A stretch of DNA of 28,512 bases, taken from positions 1-28,512 of the forward strand of contig JAYVOC010000150.1 of the NCBI GenBank assembly GCA_043758125.1. The letters run 5' to 3'. A program made the translations under genes and the position numbers. Origin of the DNA: JANXSD01 sp043758125 (GTDB lineage Bacteria > Bacteroidota > Bacteroidia > AKYH767-A > OLB10). The notes under the pieces were generated by a model that was given only the letters and a program-made list of their open reading frames with translations, had not been told where the DNA came from and made no database searches. Each line of letters opens with the position of its first letter. The first letter of the stretch is position 1. Shown here one piece after another: positions 16,167 through 24,444 of this stretch.

Positions 16167-16823
16167 TCATTTCCTCTTTTGAATGATCGTATTGGAATTC
16201 ATTCCAGGATGTAACCCAATAATAATATTTTTATTGTTCGGGATGGTTCCATTAATGATAAGTGTATCCTCATTTAATTGGATAAGTTCAACCTTTGTTA
16301 ATCTATCTGTAAAGCTAAGATCACGCGCGATGGTTCTATTATAAATACCAAATTTCTGAATTACTTTATAGGTAAATGTTTTTGATGCTAATTGAAGCAT
16401 CGATTGTTGCTCCACAAGATAATAATTTTCCTTCAATTGAAATTCTTGTGCCGACTCACAATTTTTCAAGTTTCCACTGATAAAATACATCAAATGTGAG
16501 GGTGAATAAAAAAATAATCCTAATAAAAATAAATAGGAAGCAAAGTAATATTTTAACAACCATGGAGTAGCTTTTTCACGAAGCACATATCCTGATAACA
16601 TCAAACCTGTACAGCAACTAAATAGTGTCGTGTAATGATGCAAGTTTGTGTCAGAAAAAAATAGCATTGTAAATAATGTAATTGACAATAATGTGAAATG
16701 CACTATTGCTCCAATCTTTAAAAATTTAACATTTATTTTTGGTGCTGACATAGCAAAAACAAGTGCCAATACTAAGGAGAGAATAAATGCTGTGATGGAA
16801 GCAATTAATAATGTGGGGCTCAT
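16167..16823 (-). CDS. Membrane protein of unknown function coupled to uvrB
   Basis: A 218-residue protein with four predicted membrane helices in the first 125 residues (LLIASITAFILSLVLALVFA, then IGAIVHFTLLSITLFTMLFF, LFSCCTGLMLSGYVL, and YYFASYLFLLGLFFYSP). A soluble C-terminal part of about 95 residues follows, likely outside the cytoplasm. I do not recognise the family. Its ATG overlaps the uvrB stop by 4 bases (ATGA), so it is translationally coupled to uvrB; this alone does not prove a repair role. Confidence 0.75.
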   Translation of the reverse strand: MSPTLLIASITAFILSLVLALVFAMSAPKINVKFLKIGAIVHFTLLSITLFTMLFFSDTNLHHYTTLFSCCTGLMLSGYVLREKATPWLLKYYFASYLFLLGLFFYSPSHLMYFISGNLKNCESAQEFQLKENYYLVEQQSMLQLASKTFTYKVIQKFGIYNRTIARDLSFTDRLTKVELIQLNEDTLIINGTIPNNKNIIIGLHPGMNSNTIIQKRK

Positions 16824-18859
16824 GCTTTTGTTCCCGCAAATTTTGATTTTAAAACTCCTTCCAATCCTTGTAATTCATCTCTACAACGAGCGGCTTCCAT
16901 AAAATCTAATTCTTTGGCTGCTTTTTCCATATTTTTTCTTGTAGCTAAAATTGCTTTTTCTAATTGATCGCGCGACATGTACTGCACAACAGGATCAGCA
17001 GCAATATTGATTTCTTCTTTTTCATAATATGCTTTGGAATCGCCTTGTCGGCTAGTGCCTCCTGAACCTTGATTGAAAATTCCATCGTTCGATTTAACAA
17101 TTGCTTGCGGAGTAATACCATTAGCTACGTTATAGGCCATCTGTTTTGTGCGACGACGATTCGTTTCATCAATGGTAAGTTGCATGCTGTTAGTGATCTT
17201 TTCAGCATACATAATCACTTTCCCATTAAGATTACGAGCGGCTCTACCTGCAGTTTGAGTTAATGATCTATGTGAACGCAAGAATCCTTCCTTATCTGCA
17301 TCTAAAATTGCCACTAAAGAAACTTCGGGAAGATCTAAACCTTCTCGCAAAAGATTAATACCAATCAGCACATCAAAAACACCAAGTCTTAAATCACGTA
17401 AAATCTCTACTCGATCTAATGTCTCCACTTCAGAATGAATATAGCGGCATCGAATGTCAAGTTTCGTCATGTATTTAGCTAATTCTTCCGCCATTCTTTT
17501 TGTTAAAGTGGTAACAAGAATTCTTTCTTTACGCTTAATTATTTTTTCAATTTCTTCTAGCAAATCATCAACCTGATTACTTACAGGACGAACTTCAATT
17601 GGTGGATCCAGCAATCCCGTTGGACGAATTACTTGCTCAACGATAATGCCTTCACTTTTTTGCAATTCAAAATCTGCTGGAGTGGCACTTACAAAAACCA
17701 CTTGATCCAATTTTGTTTCAAATTCGTCAAATGTAAGAGGGCGATTATCGATGGCTGCCGGTAAACGAAAACCGTATTCTACTAAATTTTGTTTTCGTGA
17801 ACGATCACCTCCATACATTGCACGTATTTGAGGAATAGTAACATGGCTTTCATCTATCACCATCAAGAAATCATCAGCAAAATAATCTAATAAACAGAAA
17901 GGTCGTTGGCCTTGTGCTCTACCATCAAAATAACGAGAATAATTTTCAATTCCTGAGCAATAGCCAAGTTCACGAATCATTTCCAAGTCGAATGTAACAC
18001 GATCTTCTAATCGTTTTGCTTCAAGATGTCGCCCCATTTCTCGAAAATATTCAGTCTGTTTCATCATATCTTCTTGAATCTGGAAGATGGCGCCTTGTTG
18101 TCGTGATTGACTTGTAACAAACAAATTAGCAGGGAAAATAGCTAGGTGATCATGCTGTTCATACTTTTTACCTGTAGAAGGTTCGATGGTTGCAAGTTCT
18201 TCGATTTCATCACCAAAAAAGCTGATGCGGACACCTAAATCACTATAAGCTGGAAACACATCAACAGTATCACCTTGAACGCGGAAAGTACCTCTTTTAA
18301 ACTCTGTAACTGCACGCGAATACAAACTAGAAACCAACTGGTGCAACAAGGAATTTCTACTAATCTTTTGGCCTTTTTGAACACGGATAATATTCTCAGC
18401 AAAATCGGCTGGATTACCCATACCATAAATACACGAAACGGAAGAAACAACAACGATATCTCGTCTTCCAGATAAAAGCGATGTAGTAGTACTTAATCTT
18501 AGTTTTTCAATCTCTTCATTGATAGAAAGGTCCTTTTCAATGTACGTATTTGAACTTGGCAGATATGCTTCTGGTTGGTAATAATCGTAATAAGAAACAA
18601 AATATTCGACGGCATTTTCGGGAAAAAAATTTCGAAACTCTCCATAAAGTTGAGCGGCAAGTGTCTTATTATGGCTTAATATAAGTGTAGGCTTTTGAAC
18701 ATTTTGGATCACGTTCGCCATCGTAAAAGTCTTGCCGGAGCCAGTTACACCCAGCAACGTTTGGGCGGGATCACCTCTCTCAATACCAGCTGTGAGTTGC
18801 TTTATTGCTTCAGGCTGATCGCCTGTTGGTTTGAAATCTGAAACGAGTTTAAAATTCAT
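16820..18859 (-). CDS. uvrB: Excinuclease ABC subunit B
   Basis: A 679-residue UvrB, the helicase-like subunit that verifies damage and recruits UvrC. Walker A is GVTGSGKTFTMAN (K43). The DNA-clamping beta-hairpin is in YYDYYQPEAYLPSSNTYIEK, the Walker B-type motif is DESHVTIPQ, and helicase motifs V/VI appear in GINLLREGLDLPEVSLVAIL and TQTAGRAARN. The C-terminal UVR domain (EKAILATRKNMEKAAKELDF) binds UvrC. Length is normal. A perfect -7 element lies only 5 bases before the ATG, so the transcript may be nearly leaderless. The downstream membrane gene overlaps by 4 bases. Confidence 0.97.
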   Translation of the reverse strand: MNFKLVSDFKPTGDQPEAIKQLTAGIERGDPAQTLLGVTGSGKTFTMANVIQNVQKPTLILSHNKTLAAQLYGEFRNFFPENAVEYFVSYYDYYQPEAYLPSSNTYIEKDLSINEEIEKLRLSTTTSLLSGRRDIVVVSSVSCIYGMGNPADFAENIIRVQKGQKISRNSLLHQLVSSLYSRAVTEFKRGTFRVQGDTVDVFPAYSDLGVRISFFGDEIEELATIEPSTGKKYEQHDHLAIFPANLFVTSQSRQQGAIFQIQEDMMKQTEYFREMGRHLEAKRLEDRVTFDLEMIRELGYCSGIENYSRYFDGRAQGQRPFCLLDYFADDFLMVIDESHVTIPQIRAMYGGDRSRKQNLVEYGFRLPAAIDNRPLTFDEFETKLDQVVFVSATPADFELQKSEGIIVEQVIRPTGLLDPPIEVRPVSNQVDDLLEEIEKIIKRKERILVTTLTKRMAEELAKYMTKLDIRCRYIHSEVETLDRVEILRDLRLGVFDVLIGINLLREGLDLPEVSLVAILDADKEGFLRSHRSLTQTAGRAARNLNGKVIMYAEKITNSMQLTIDETNRRRTKQMAYNVANGITPQAIVKSNDGIFNQGSGGTSRQGDSKAYYEKEEINIAADPVVQYMSRDQLEKAILATRKNMEKAAKELDFMEAARCRDELQGLEGVLKSKFAGTKA

Positions 18860-18864
18860 TGTTG

Positions 18865-18872
18865 CAAAGATA
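18865..18872 (-). promoter_or_regulatory. -7 element immediately before uvrB
   Basis: The minus strand reads TATCTTTG, a perfect TAnnTTTG match, with 5 bases between it and the uvrB ATG. Since transcription starts about 5-8 bases after this element, the mRNA would begin at or next to the start codon. A TTTTG lies 14 bases upstream, closer than the usual 19-21. Confidence 0.45.
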
Positions 18873-18949
18873 AGCCTCTAAAACATCAAAATTTAAAAAG
18901 GTTCATTATTGATTCACGTTTATATGATGGAATTTGAAAATGGATTTTG

Positions 18950-18957
18950 TACTTTCG
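18950..18957 (+). promoter_or_regulatory. Possible -7 element for the FKBP gene
   Basis: TACTTTCG matches TAnnTTTG at all but one position and lies 23 bases before the ATG at 18981. No -33 box is evident at normal spacing. Confidence 0.35.
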
Positions 18958-18980
18958 CGCCTCAAACATTTTAAACATCC

Positions 18981-19712
18981 ATGAAAATAAAGCAATTAAT
19001 GCTCCCGGCACTTGCTGTAGCCATGATGGCTGCCTCTTGTAATGCACAGGACAAAAAGAAAGACACTATGAAAACCGAACAGGATTCAATCAGCTACAGT
19101 TTTGGTGTATCTATTGGAAACAATTTGAAAACAAATTCATTAGATTCATTAGACGTTGACATGCTTGCAAAAGGTATGAAAGACGTATTCTCGGGTAAAA
19201 CAGCAATCACACAAGAAGCTGCTGATCTTAAGATCAACGGTTATATGGCTGCTAAAGAGAAGGTAAAAGGCGAAGGAAATGTTAAAAAAGGACAAGCATT
19301 TTTGGATGCAAACAAAAGTAAGCCAGGTGTAGTCGTTACGCCTTCTGGATTACAATATGTAATTATGAAAGCTGGAACAGGTGCAAAGCCAGGTTTAAAC
19401 GATAAAGTTACGTGTCATTATCATGGAACTTTGATTGATGGAACTGTATTCGATAGTTCAGTTGATCGTGGTCAACCAGCTTCTTTCCCCGTTTCTGGTG
19501 TAATACCGGGTTGGACAGAAGCATTGCAAATGATGCCAGTTGGTTCAAAATGGAAATTATTTTTACCATCTAACTTAGCTTACGGTGAGCGTGGTGCTGG
19601 TGGAAAAATCGGTCCTAATAGTGTATTGGTTTTTGAAGTAGAATTACTTTCAATTGATCCTAAAGACGCACCGAAAGATGCTCCTAAGGACGCTCCAAAA
19701 GAGAAAAAATAA
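18981..19712 (+). CDS. FKBP-type peptidyl-prolyl isomerase lipoprotein
   Basis: A 243-residue lipoprotein: the signal sequence ends in a lipobox MAASC with C20 as the lipidated residue, so it is anchored in the envelope. Residues about 30-100 form an FKBP_N-type dimerisation domain (SYSFGVSIGNNLKT, MLAKGMKDVFSGK, GQAFLDANKSKPGVV). Residues about 115-225 form the FKBP domain: VTCHYHGTLIDGTVFDSS, then VIPGWTEALQMMPVGSKWKL and IGPNSVLVFEVELLS, with the usual active-site D, F, W and Y residues. It catalyses cis-trans isomerisation of proline bonds in exported proteins, like FkpA and Mip. The tail carries short PKDA repeats. It is monocistronic, ending in a strong terminator. Confidence 0.93.
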   Translation: MKIKQLMLPALAVAMMAASCNAQDKKKDTMKTEQDSISYSFGVSIGNNLKTNSLDSLDVDMLAKGMKDVFSGKTAITQEAADLKINGYMAAKEKVKGEGNVKKGQAFLDANKSKPGVVVTPSGLQYVIMKAGTGAKPGLNDKVTCHYHGTLIDGTVFDSSVDRGQPASFPVSGVIPGWTEALQMMPVGSKWKLFLPSNLAYGERGAGGKIGPNSVLVFEVELLSIDPKDAPKDAPKDAPKEKK

Positions 19713-19727
19713 TATTTAATGATATTT

Positions 19728-19766
19728 AAAAAGCGGTCACCCTTTTATAGGATGACCGCTTTTTTT
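19728..19766 (+). terminator. Rho-independent terminator after the FKBP gene
   Basis: AAAAAGCGGTCA (19728-19739) pairs with TGACCGCTTTTT (19753-19764); further C-G pairs extend the stem toward the loop and a T run follows. A classic terminator 15 bases after the stop; the A run on the other side lets it also serve the converging small gene. Confidence 0.9.
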
Positions 19767-19776
19767 GGTTTCAATT

Positions 19777-19965
19777 TTAGTTGATTTGCCAGTTAGGAGG
19801 ATAAATCGTTTTAGTGTATGGTCGCGTTCGAACAAGATTCCGAAGAATGCTAAATTTCGATGGAACTCCATTTGTTATTCGAAATGCTAAAAAACGTTCA
19901 AATAAATTTACTTGTTCTTTTGTTGTTGGCTTAAAATATCCTTGACAGAATTCACTTTTTAACAT
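19777..19965 (-). CDS. Small protein of unknown function
   Basis: A possible 62-residue gene starting at ATG 19965. The reading frame continues upstream to a TTG at 19986, but a -7 promoter element at 19989-19996 puts the transcription start near 19983, which favours the ATG. The sequence (QVNLFERFLAFRITNGVPSK, LVRTRPYTKTIYPPNWQ) has a protein-like mix of aromatic and charged residues, with no signal peptide or motif I know. It converges on the FKBP terminator. A real gene is plausible but unproven. Confidence 0.45.
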   Translation of the reverse strand: MLKSEFCQGYFKPTTKEQVNLFERFLAFRITNGVPSKFSILRNLVRTRPYTKTIYPPNWQIN

Positions 19966-19988
19966 AGTTTGCACATATTGTTTCAATG

Positions 19989-19996
19989 CAAATCTA
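19989..19996 (-). promoter_or_regulatory. -7 element before the small 62-residue ORF
   Basis: The minus strand reads TAGATTTG, a perfect TAnnTTTG match, 23 bases before the ATG at 19965. No -33 box was identified. Confidence 0.4.
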
Positions 19997-20083
19997 AGTT
20001 GAGAATGAGGGATATTGAAGGCTTATTTGATGAAACTAAACACCTAATAGGCGAAAGGGATAGTTATAATAGGTTAGATTTTT

Positions 20084-21280
20084 TTATTCGCGATTCACTC
20101 CTGTCCATTGTACAAATAAATTCTCTGGAATGGAAGTAGAAGCATTTTTAAAGAAATAGAGTCCGCCCCAACTATAATTTATACGGCTATATTCAGTGGT
20201 TAAGTTTCCTTTCATAACTCTCACCTTAGTGATTACTCTATTTTTCTCGATAATATCTTCACGTGTAATTTTTTCACTTTCCAGAAATGCTAGAGGATCA
20301 TTTTGAACATCATTTCCTCCTTGATTAAACAATGATTTCACTTGTTTCTCTTCCCCGGTATTTACAGATAGTTTTTTTACAAATTGCTCTTTTTCGAAAT
20401 TCTCTTTCGAGATTTTTCGCTTGTCAGATCCTCCATTGTTGGATGCTTTTTTAATGTTGTCTTCGCCTTTATCACCAACAGATTTTTTGTTAGTTTCAGA
20501 TCCACTATTTACAGCAGCTAATTTTCTATTGTCATCTCCGATACTTGGGCTTGAAATTGGGTGAACATCGTTTCCAATAGAAGGATTGTTAGGCTTTGGC
20601 ACATCAACATCTTGATTGACTATTCGATCATTTTTATTGTCAAACAAGAGTGGATCCGAATTGGTCGTGGATGCAACTGTATTTGATTCCTTGTTTGAAT
20701 CACTTTGAGAACTTGAAGGAGTTGATGCGGTAGTACTTGCTGTTGGATTCCCCTCTGTAGATTCTTTTGCTAAAGGAGACACTTCTTTTTTATCCGTTTG
20801 ATCATCTGTATTCATTGCGGATAGAATCGACTTCGAGTAATCAGTATCGAAATTAAATTCATCTAAATTTTGATCATATTTAATATGTGCGACAGGCTGA
20901 TTGTAAACCACCTTATTTTCTTCGTTTTGAAGAAATAATTTTACACCTATTTTGTAGGGATCAAAGCCTTGTGAAATTCGAGAAGATGGGGCATTCGTAT
21001 TAATTTCAATCGTTTTGGTGATGTAACCAGGTTTGGTAAAAATGAGACTATACTTTCTATTGTAATCGAATTTAAAACGCATCTTGCTTGCACCAGATTG
21101 AGTAAAGGCATCTTTACCATCTTTTCGTACCTTCACAACAACATCGTTAAGGTCACCTTTCTCTACATCCAGTCTTATCGGGATTTCAAGGAAAGTTTGT
21201 GCATACGTTGTTGTAGACAGTGATAAGATGGAAAAAACGAGTAATCCTCCAGTTAATAATCTCTTGTAAAGTGTATTCAT
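20084..21280 (-). CDS. Exported protein with low-complexity middle region
   Basis: A 398-residue protein with a signal peptide (RLLTGGLLVFSILSLSTTTY, cleavage near YAQ). Residues about 30-150 look like a small beta-sandwich with a surface-protein character: RLDVEKGDLNDVVVKVRKDG, FDYNRKYSLIFTKPGYITKT and LDEFNFDTDYSKSI; the KPGY turn recalls PEGA or carboxypeptidase-regulatory domains. Residues about 160-300 are rich in S, N, T, D and K and probably disordered. The C-terminal 70 residues (REDIIEKNRVITKVRVMKGN, SRINYSWGGLYFFKNA) are ordered again. The N-terminal domain type is frequent in Bacteroidota exported proteins. It is divergent from the next operon. Function unknown. Confidence 0.75.
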   Translation of the reverse strand: MNTLYKRLLTGGLLVFSILSLSTTTYAQTFLEIPIRLDVEKGDLNDVVVKVRKDGKDAFTQSGASKMRFKFDYNRKYSLIFTKPGYITKTIEINTNAPSSRISQGFDPYKIGVKLFLQNEENKVVYNQPVAHIKYDQNLDEFNFDTDYSKSILSAMNTDDQTDKKEVSPLAKESTEGNPTASTTASTPSSSQSDSNKESNTVASTTNSDPLLFDNKNDRIVNQDVDVPKPNNPSIGNDVHPISSPSIGDDNRKLAAVNSGSETNKKSVGDKGEDNIKKASNNGGSDKRKISKENFEKEQFVKKLSVNTGEEKQVKSLFNQGGNDVQNDPLAFLESEKITREDIIEKNRVITKVRVMKGNLTTEYSRINYSWGGLYFFKNASTSIPENLFVQWTGVNRE

Positions 21281-21350
21281 AATTAATTTGCTGATTTATT
21301 AGCAACCTCCAATTAACATTTAAGGTATAAGAGTGCATCTGATTTAACTT

Positions 21351-21836
21351 ATGAGAACATATCAATCAAATACAATTCTTTTTAACTATGGGTGTAAACT
21401 ACTATTGGTACTAATTTTTTTGTTAGCAATAATTCAAAAATCTTACAGCCAGTCGCCCGGAAAAAATGAAACCTTAACATTTCTCAATAAAAAACTAGGT
21501 GGAAAAACTGTACTAGATATTCGAATGAATAATTTAGTGGTCAGTATTAAAGATGATAAAGGCAATCTAATTCGCGAGGATAAGGTAACATTCTCCGAAC
21601 TTGACTTAAAAAGTTTTTATGAAGAAGAATCCGACTTGCTTTGCGTACCTTGTTTGAAAGATGCCCCAGGGTGCGTTACGCGTACATTAATTGTCCAAAA
21701 AATAAAACGACCTTGTGAAAGAATAAGTATTAGTGTTGGTGGTAAGGAAAATTATAAAATAATTCAAAAGGCATTAGAACATTTAATTAAGTTAGAATCT
21801 GAAGTAGGGTATAAAGATGAAATCACACTTGAATAA
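21351..21836 (+). CDS. Exported protein of unknown function, first of a three-gene operon
   Basis: A 161-residue protein with a hydrophobic export signal (KLLLVLIFLLAIIQKSYSQ, cleavage near SQS). The mature part (LTFLNKKLGGKTVLDIRMNN, VVSIKDDKGNLIREDKVTF) looks like a small beta-rich domain, and three cysteines cluster in LLCVPCLKDAPGCVTR. I do not recognise the family. Its 3' end overlaps the TPR gene by 20 bases, so translation is probably coupled. All three genes of the operon encode exported proteins, which suggests one envelope process. Confidence 0.75.
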   Translation: MRTYQSNTILFNYGCKLLLVLIFLLAIIQKSYSQSPGKNETLTFLNKKLGGKTVLDIRMNNLVVSIKDDKGNLIREDKVTFSELDLKSFYEEESDLLCVPCLKDAPGCVTRTLIVQKIKRPCERISISVGGKENYKIIQKALEHLIKLESEVGYKDEITLE

Positions 21837-22341
21837 AACATTTCTATTTTCGTTATTGATAATCTCTTCGCAATTACAAGCGCAAGACAAAAAATTATCA
21901 GCTACATTCTTTAATAAAGGGATGCAAAGTTTTATGAATGTTCGTTATAAAGAAGCAATTGATTTATTTTCAAAAGCAATTGTTGCTGATAGTTCAAACT
22001 TTGATGCTTGGATTAAAAGGGGATTTGTGCGTAGTAATGTAGGTGACTTTGAGGGAGAGCTTTCGGATTATACGCATGTGATAGAAAAAGATCCGATTCA
22101 TAAATGGGCATATATTTCTAGAGGAGGTGCTAAAAATCGTACAGGAGAATACCAATCAGCAATATTAGATTTAAATAAAGCAATTGAAATTGATGGAAAT
22201 GATGCAGAAGCTTACAATAATAGAGGCTTCTCAAAAAAGTCTTTAGGCGATTTAGAAGGTGCTTGTGCAGATTGGTATAAATCAAAGCAACTAGGTAATG
22301 ATGAAGCTAAAATTATTTTAAAAAATAATCACTGTAAATGA
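21817..22341 (+). CDS. Exported TPR protein
   Basis: A 174-residue protein with a signal peptide (KTFLFSLLIISSQLQAQ) and three to four tetratricopeptide repeats covering nearly all of the mature chain: FNKGMQSFMNVRYKEAIDLF, AWIKRGFVRSNVGDFEGELS, AYISRGGAKNRTGEYQSAIL and AYNNRGFSKKSLGDLEGACA. It is likely a periplasmic or outer-membrane-associated binding protein. It overlaps the gene before it by 20 bases and the one after it by 4 (ATGA). The partner may be one of the operon products, but this is not shown. Confidence 0.85.
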   Translation: MKSHLNKTFLFSLLIISSQLQAQDKKLSATFFNKGMQSFMNVRYKEAIDLFSKAIVADSSNFDAWIKRGFVRSNVGDFEGELSDYTHVIEKDPIHKWAYISRGGAKNRTGEYQSAILDLNKAIEIDGNDAEAYNNRGFSKKSLGDLEGACADWYKSKQLGNDEAKIILKNNHCK

Positions 22342-22736
22342 AAACTAATATTTCATTGTTATTAATTTTATGTAGTGTATTTGCACTCGTACTATGCTTA
22401 ACAAATTCGGGTAAGAGTGAAGAAGATATGAGTCACTGTTTAGTGAAGTATAAAAGTGAATGGAATCAACCATGTTCGCAGTGTTTGGACTACTCAAAAA
22501 GTTACCGCGTTTATTTCAGGAATGAATGTGAAGATAAAATTGATGTTAAGTGTGCGGCGCAAGAAATGGATAATCGTTGGAAAACATTCTCAAGACTTCA
22601 GATGCTTCCAAAAGATACCATTACGGCATACGCATGTAAAGGCAAAGGTAGATTCATGACATGGGTTCGGAAGGCTGGTGATAAGGAAATTGTTTTTCCT
22701 TCTGATGAAGAGATCAATGAGACTTACGGGAAATAA
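22338..22736 (+). CDS. Small exported cysteine-containing protein
   Basis: A 132-residue protein with an N-terminal hydrophobic segment (ISLLLILCSVFALVLCL) serving as signal peptide or anchor. The mature part has six cysteines (positions 34, 46, 49, 64, 72 and 100), enough for three disulfides, in a compact domain including EWNQPCSQCLDYSKSYRVYF and NECEDKIDVKCAAQ. The pattern of a short secreted disulfide-rich domain with YRVYFRNEC recalls small adhesin-like or inhibitor-like folds, but I cannot name a family. It is the last gene of the operon and starts within the stop of the TPR gene. Confidence 0.75.
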   Translation: MKTNISLLLILCSVFALVLCLTNSGKSEEDMSHCLVKYKSEWNQPCSQCLDYSKSYRVYFRNECEDKIDVKCAAQEMDNRWKTFSRLQMLPKDTITAYACKGKGRFMTWVRKAGDKEIVFPSDEEINETYGK

Positions 22737-22806
22737 AATTAAGAATTGCAATCTGAAAGCAATTGGAATTAAATTAAACAATAGATCTTTTCTAACAGAT
22801 AAATCG

Positions 22807-23586
22807 TTACTTAAACTTTTCATAGATCCCTAATCCATAAAGTGCAAAATCATATTTTATTGGATCTATAGGATCTAGTTTTCTAAGGTTCAGTGTTAGC
22901 TCATTTACAGCTTTCCAATCATCTTGCTTTCGTGTTAACAAACCTAAACTTCGGGCAACTCTTCCAGAATGTAAATCGAGCGGCGCATATAGAGCAGATG
23001 GTGGAATGGAATTCCATATTCCAAAGTCGACACCTGCATTATCTTTTCTTACCATCCATCGAAGAAACATATTGATTCTTTTTGCTGCCGAATTTTTTTC
23101 AGGATTGCTAATATGTTTTAGTGTTCTTGCTTCATGAGGTAATGAGAAGAATACCTTTCGCCATTGGCCAATAGCTTTTTCCATTGAATAGTTTTCTTTA
23201 AAAAGCGTACTTATTGATTGTTCGAGACCACCATGATTTTTATAGATGTTTTGCAATGCTTTGATAAAATAAATGCAATCAATATTATTAAAAGTTCGAT
23301 GAACAAAAGGCTCGAATTGTTTAAGATCTTTTTTTTGATGATTGATGATAAAAGAGTAGGGTGAATCATCCATTTTTTCCATGAGCCATCGTGCATTTTT
23401 CAATATAGTTGGTCGTTGTCCCCATGAAATTATTGCTGTTAAGAAAGCACTTATTTCTCGATCTTCTTTAAGGGTAAATAAGTGTGGGATCGAGATAGGG
23501 TCGTGTTCTAAAAATGCTGGATTGTTGAATGCATTTACTTTTTGGTCGAGAAAAGTTTTGAGATCGTTTATTTTAGAATTTTTCAA
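22807..23586 (-). CDS. TIGR02757 (DUF2400) family protein
   Basis: A 259-residue protein matching the TIGR02757/DUF2400 family by memory of its motifs: ISAFLTAIISWGQRPTILKN near the N-terminus, FVHRTFNNIDCIYFIKAL in the middle, KRINMFLRWMVRKDNAGVDF, then PLDLHSGRVARSLGLLTRKQ and LRKLDPIDPIKYDFALYGLG at the C-terminus. The length is usual. Its activity is unknown; the helical, HhH-like look of the C-terminal part has led to nucleic-acid-related guesses. No signal peptide, so cytosolic. It is convergent with the three-gene exported operon. Confidence 0.85.
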   Translation of the reverse strand: MKNSKINDLKTFLDQKVNAFNNPAFLEHDPISIPHLFTLKEDREISAFLTAIISWGQRPTILKNARWLMEKMDDSPYSFIINHQKKDLKQFEPFVHRTFNNIDCIYFIKALQNIYKNHGGLEQSISTLFKENYSMEKAIGQWRKVFFSLPHEARTLKHISNPEKNSAAKRINMFLRWMVRKDNAGVDFGIWNSIPPSALYAPLDLHSGRVARSLGLLTRKQDDWKAVNELTLNLRKLDPIDPIKYDFALYGLGIYEKFK

Positions 23587-23628
23587 GAGGTAAAATTAGG
23601 AAAACTCAATATACAATACTTAAAATAG

Positions 23629-23636
23629 TAGTTTTG
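23629..23636 (+). promoter_or_regulatory. -7 element pointing into the gene-free region
   Basis: TAGTTTTG matches TAnnTTTG perfectly. No protein gene follows on the plus strand, so if used it would make a non-coding transcript across the hairpin modules. No -33 box at proper spacing was found. Confidence 0.3.
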
Positions 23637-23764
23637 CAAACTTGCACTTTTTCACCAATACTTCTTTAAAAAATAGTTCCATAGTCAAGGGCGATGCAAC
23701 GATTTTTTATAATGGTCTTGAAAAAAATTACGTCGCTTTTTTGAACTAGCTTATAGTAAGAAGT

Positions 23765-23985
23765 GGTATTAACGACCAAGTCCCGCTTGCGGCGGGACTT
23801 GGCAGACACACAGAAAAACCAAAACATTTTTACTCTCGAACAACTTTTACCCTTTACAGAAGCAAATGTAGAAGTATGAACTATCAAATCAAGGGACAAA
23901 GTAGGGAAAAATGGACACAAGAATCAGAGGCAATATGGTTGTTTATATTAAAAATATTAGACTAAATAATTGATTTTTAGCTTTA
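23765..23985 (+). repeat. Hairpin module A
   Basis: Starts with TAACGACCAAG and a perfect 11-base stem (23776-23802, CCAAGTCCCGC / GCGGGACTTGG, loop TTGCG). The box GACACACAGAAAA lies about 30 bases further, ATCAAGGGACAAA starts at 23887 and TAATTGATTTTTAG near 23967. Clearly related to module B, less so to module C. Strand is arbitrary. Confidence 0.6.
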
Positions 23986-24117
23986 TATAAAAACCGAATT
24001 TTTAATTTAATGGACTTTTAAATAAAGAAAAGGGCTATAATTTGTTAGAAATAAGATCAGGTATCTCCTTTTTCTTGATAATAAACTCGATCTATTCTTA
24101 CCAAAAGAATTAGGTTT

Positions 24118-24335
24118 TGGTATAACGACCAAGTCCCGCTCGGGGCGGGACCAGGAAGACACACAGAAAAGCCAAAACAATTATAAATTCTAATGGAATT
24201 TTCTCTGAAACAAAAATAGATACTTCAATGCAGAAATCAACGGACAAAATATTCGAATTTGGACATAAGATTCAATCACTATTGATGGCTTATTTGACTA
24301 AATACTATTTAAATAATTGTTAATCAGTTTTTTGA
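24118..24335 (+). repeat. Hairpin module B
   Basis: Shares TAACGACCAAGTCCCGCT and AGACACACAGAAAA with module A. The stem (24129-24155) keeps the GTCCCGC/GCGGGAC core but is mismatched at its base. The second box reads ATCAACGGACAAA at 24236 and the tail AAATAATTG at 24311. Spacing between elements matches module A within a few bases. Confidence 0.6.
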
Positions 24336-24444
24336 AAATACTGAAAAGCTAATTAATAGGATATTAAAAATCAAAAAGCAAAGATTAATAGCCTTAAAAT
24401 ATGACAAACCTTAAAATGTTGATTAACCCATTCGACTGATTAAA

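Noticed and set aside
18235..18475. Alternative frames inside uvrB
   Set aside because: They overlap conserved UvrB sequence and look like translation shadows.
23666..23920. Minus-strand open frame of 84 codons inside the gene-free region
   Set aside because: It runs through module A and its perfect hairpin, its residues around the hairpin reflect the stem (KSRRKRDLVV), module B cannot keep a comparable frame of good length, and there is no promoter or ribosome-binding signal.
23776..24155. Integron attC sites or a cassette array
   Set aside because: The hairpins are flanked by TAAC on one side, but no matching GTTRRRY-type box is found at the other end, no ORFs lie between modules, and no integrase gene is in the window.
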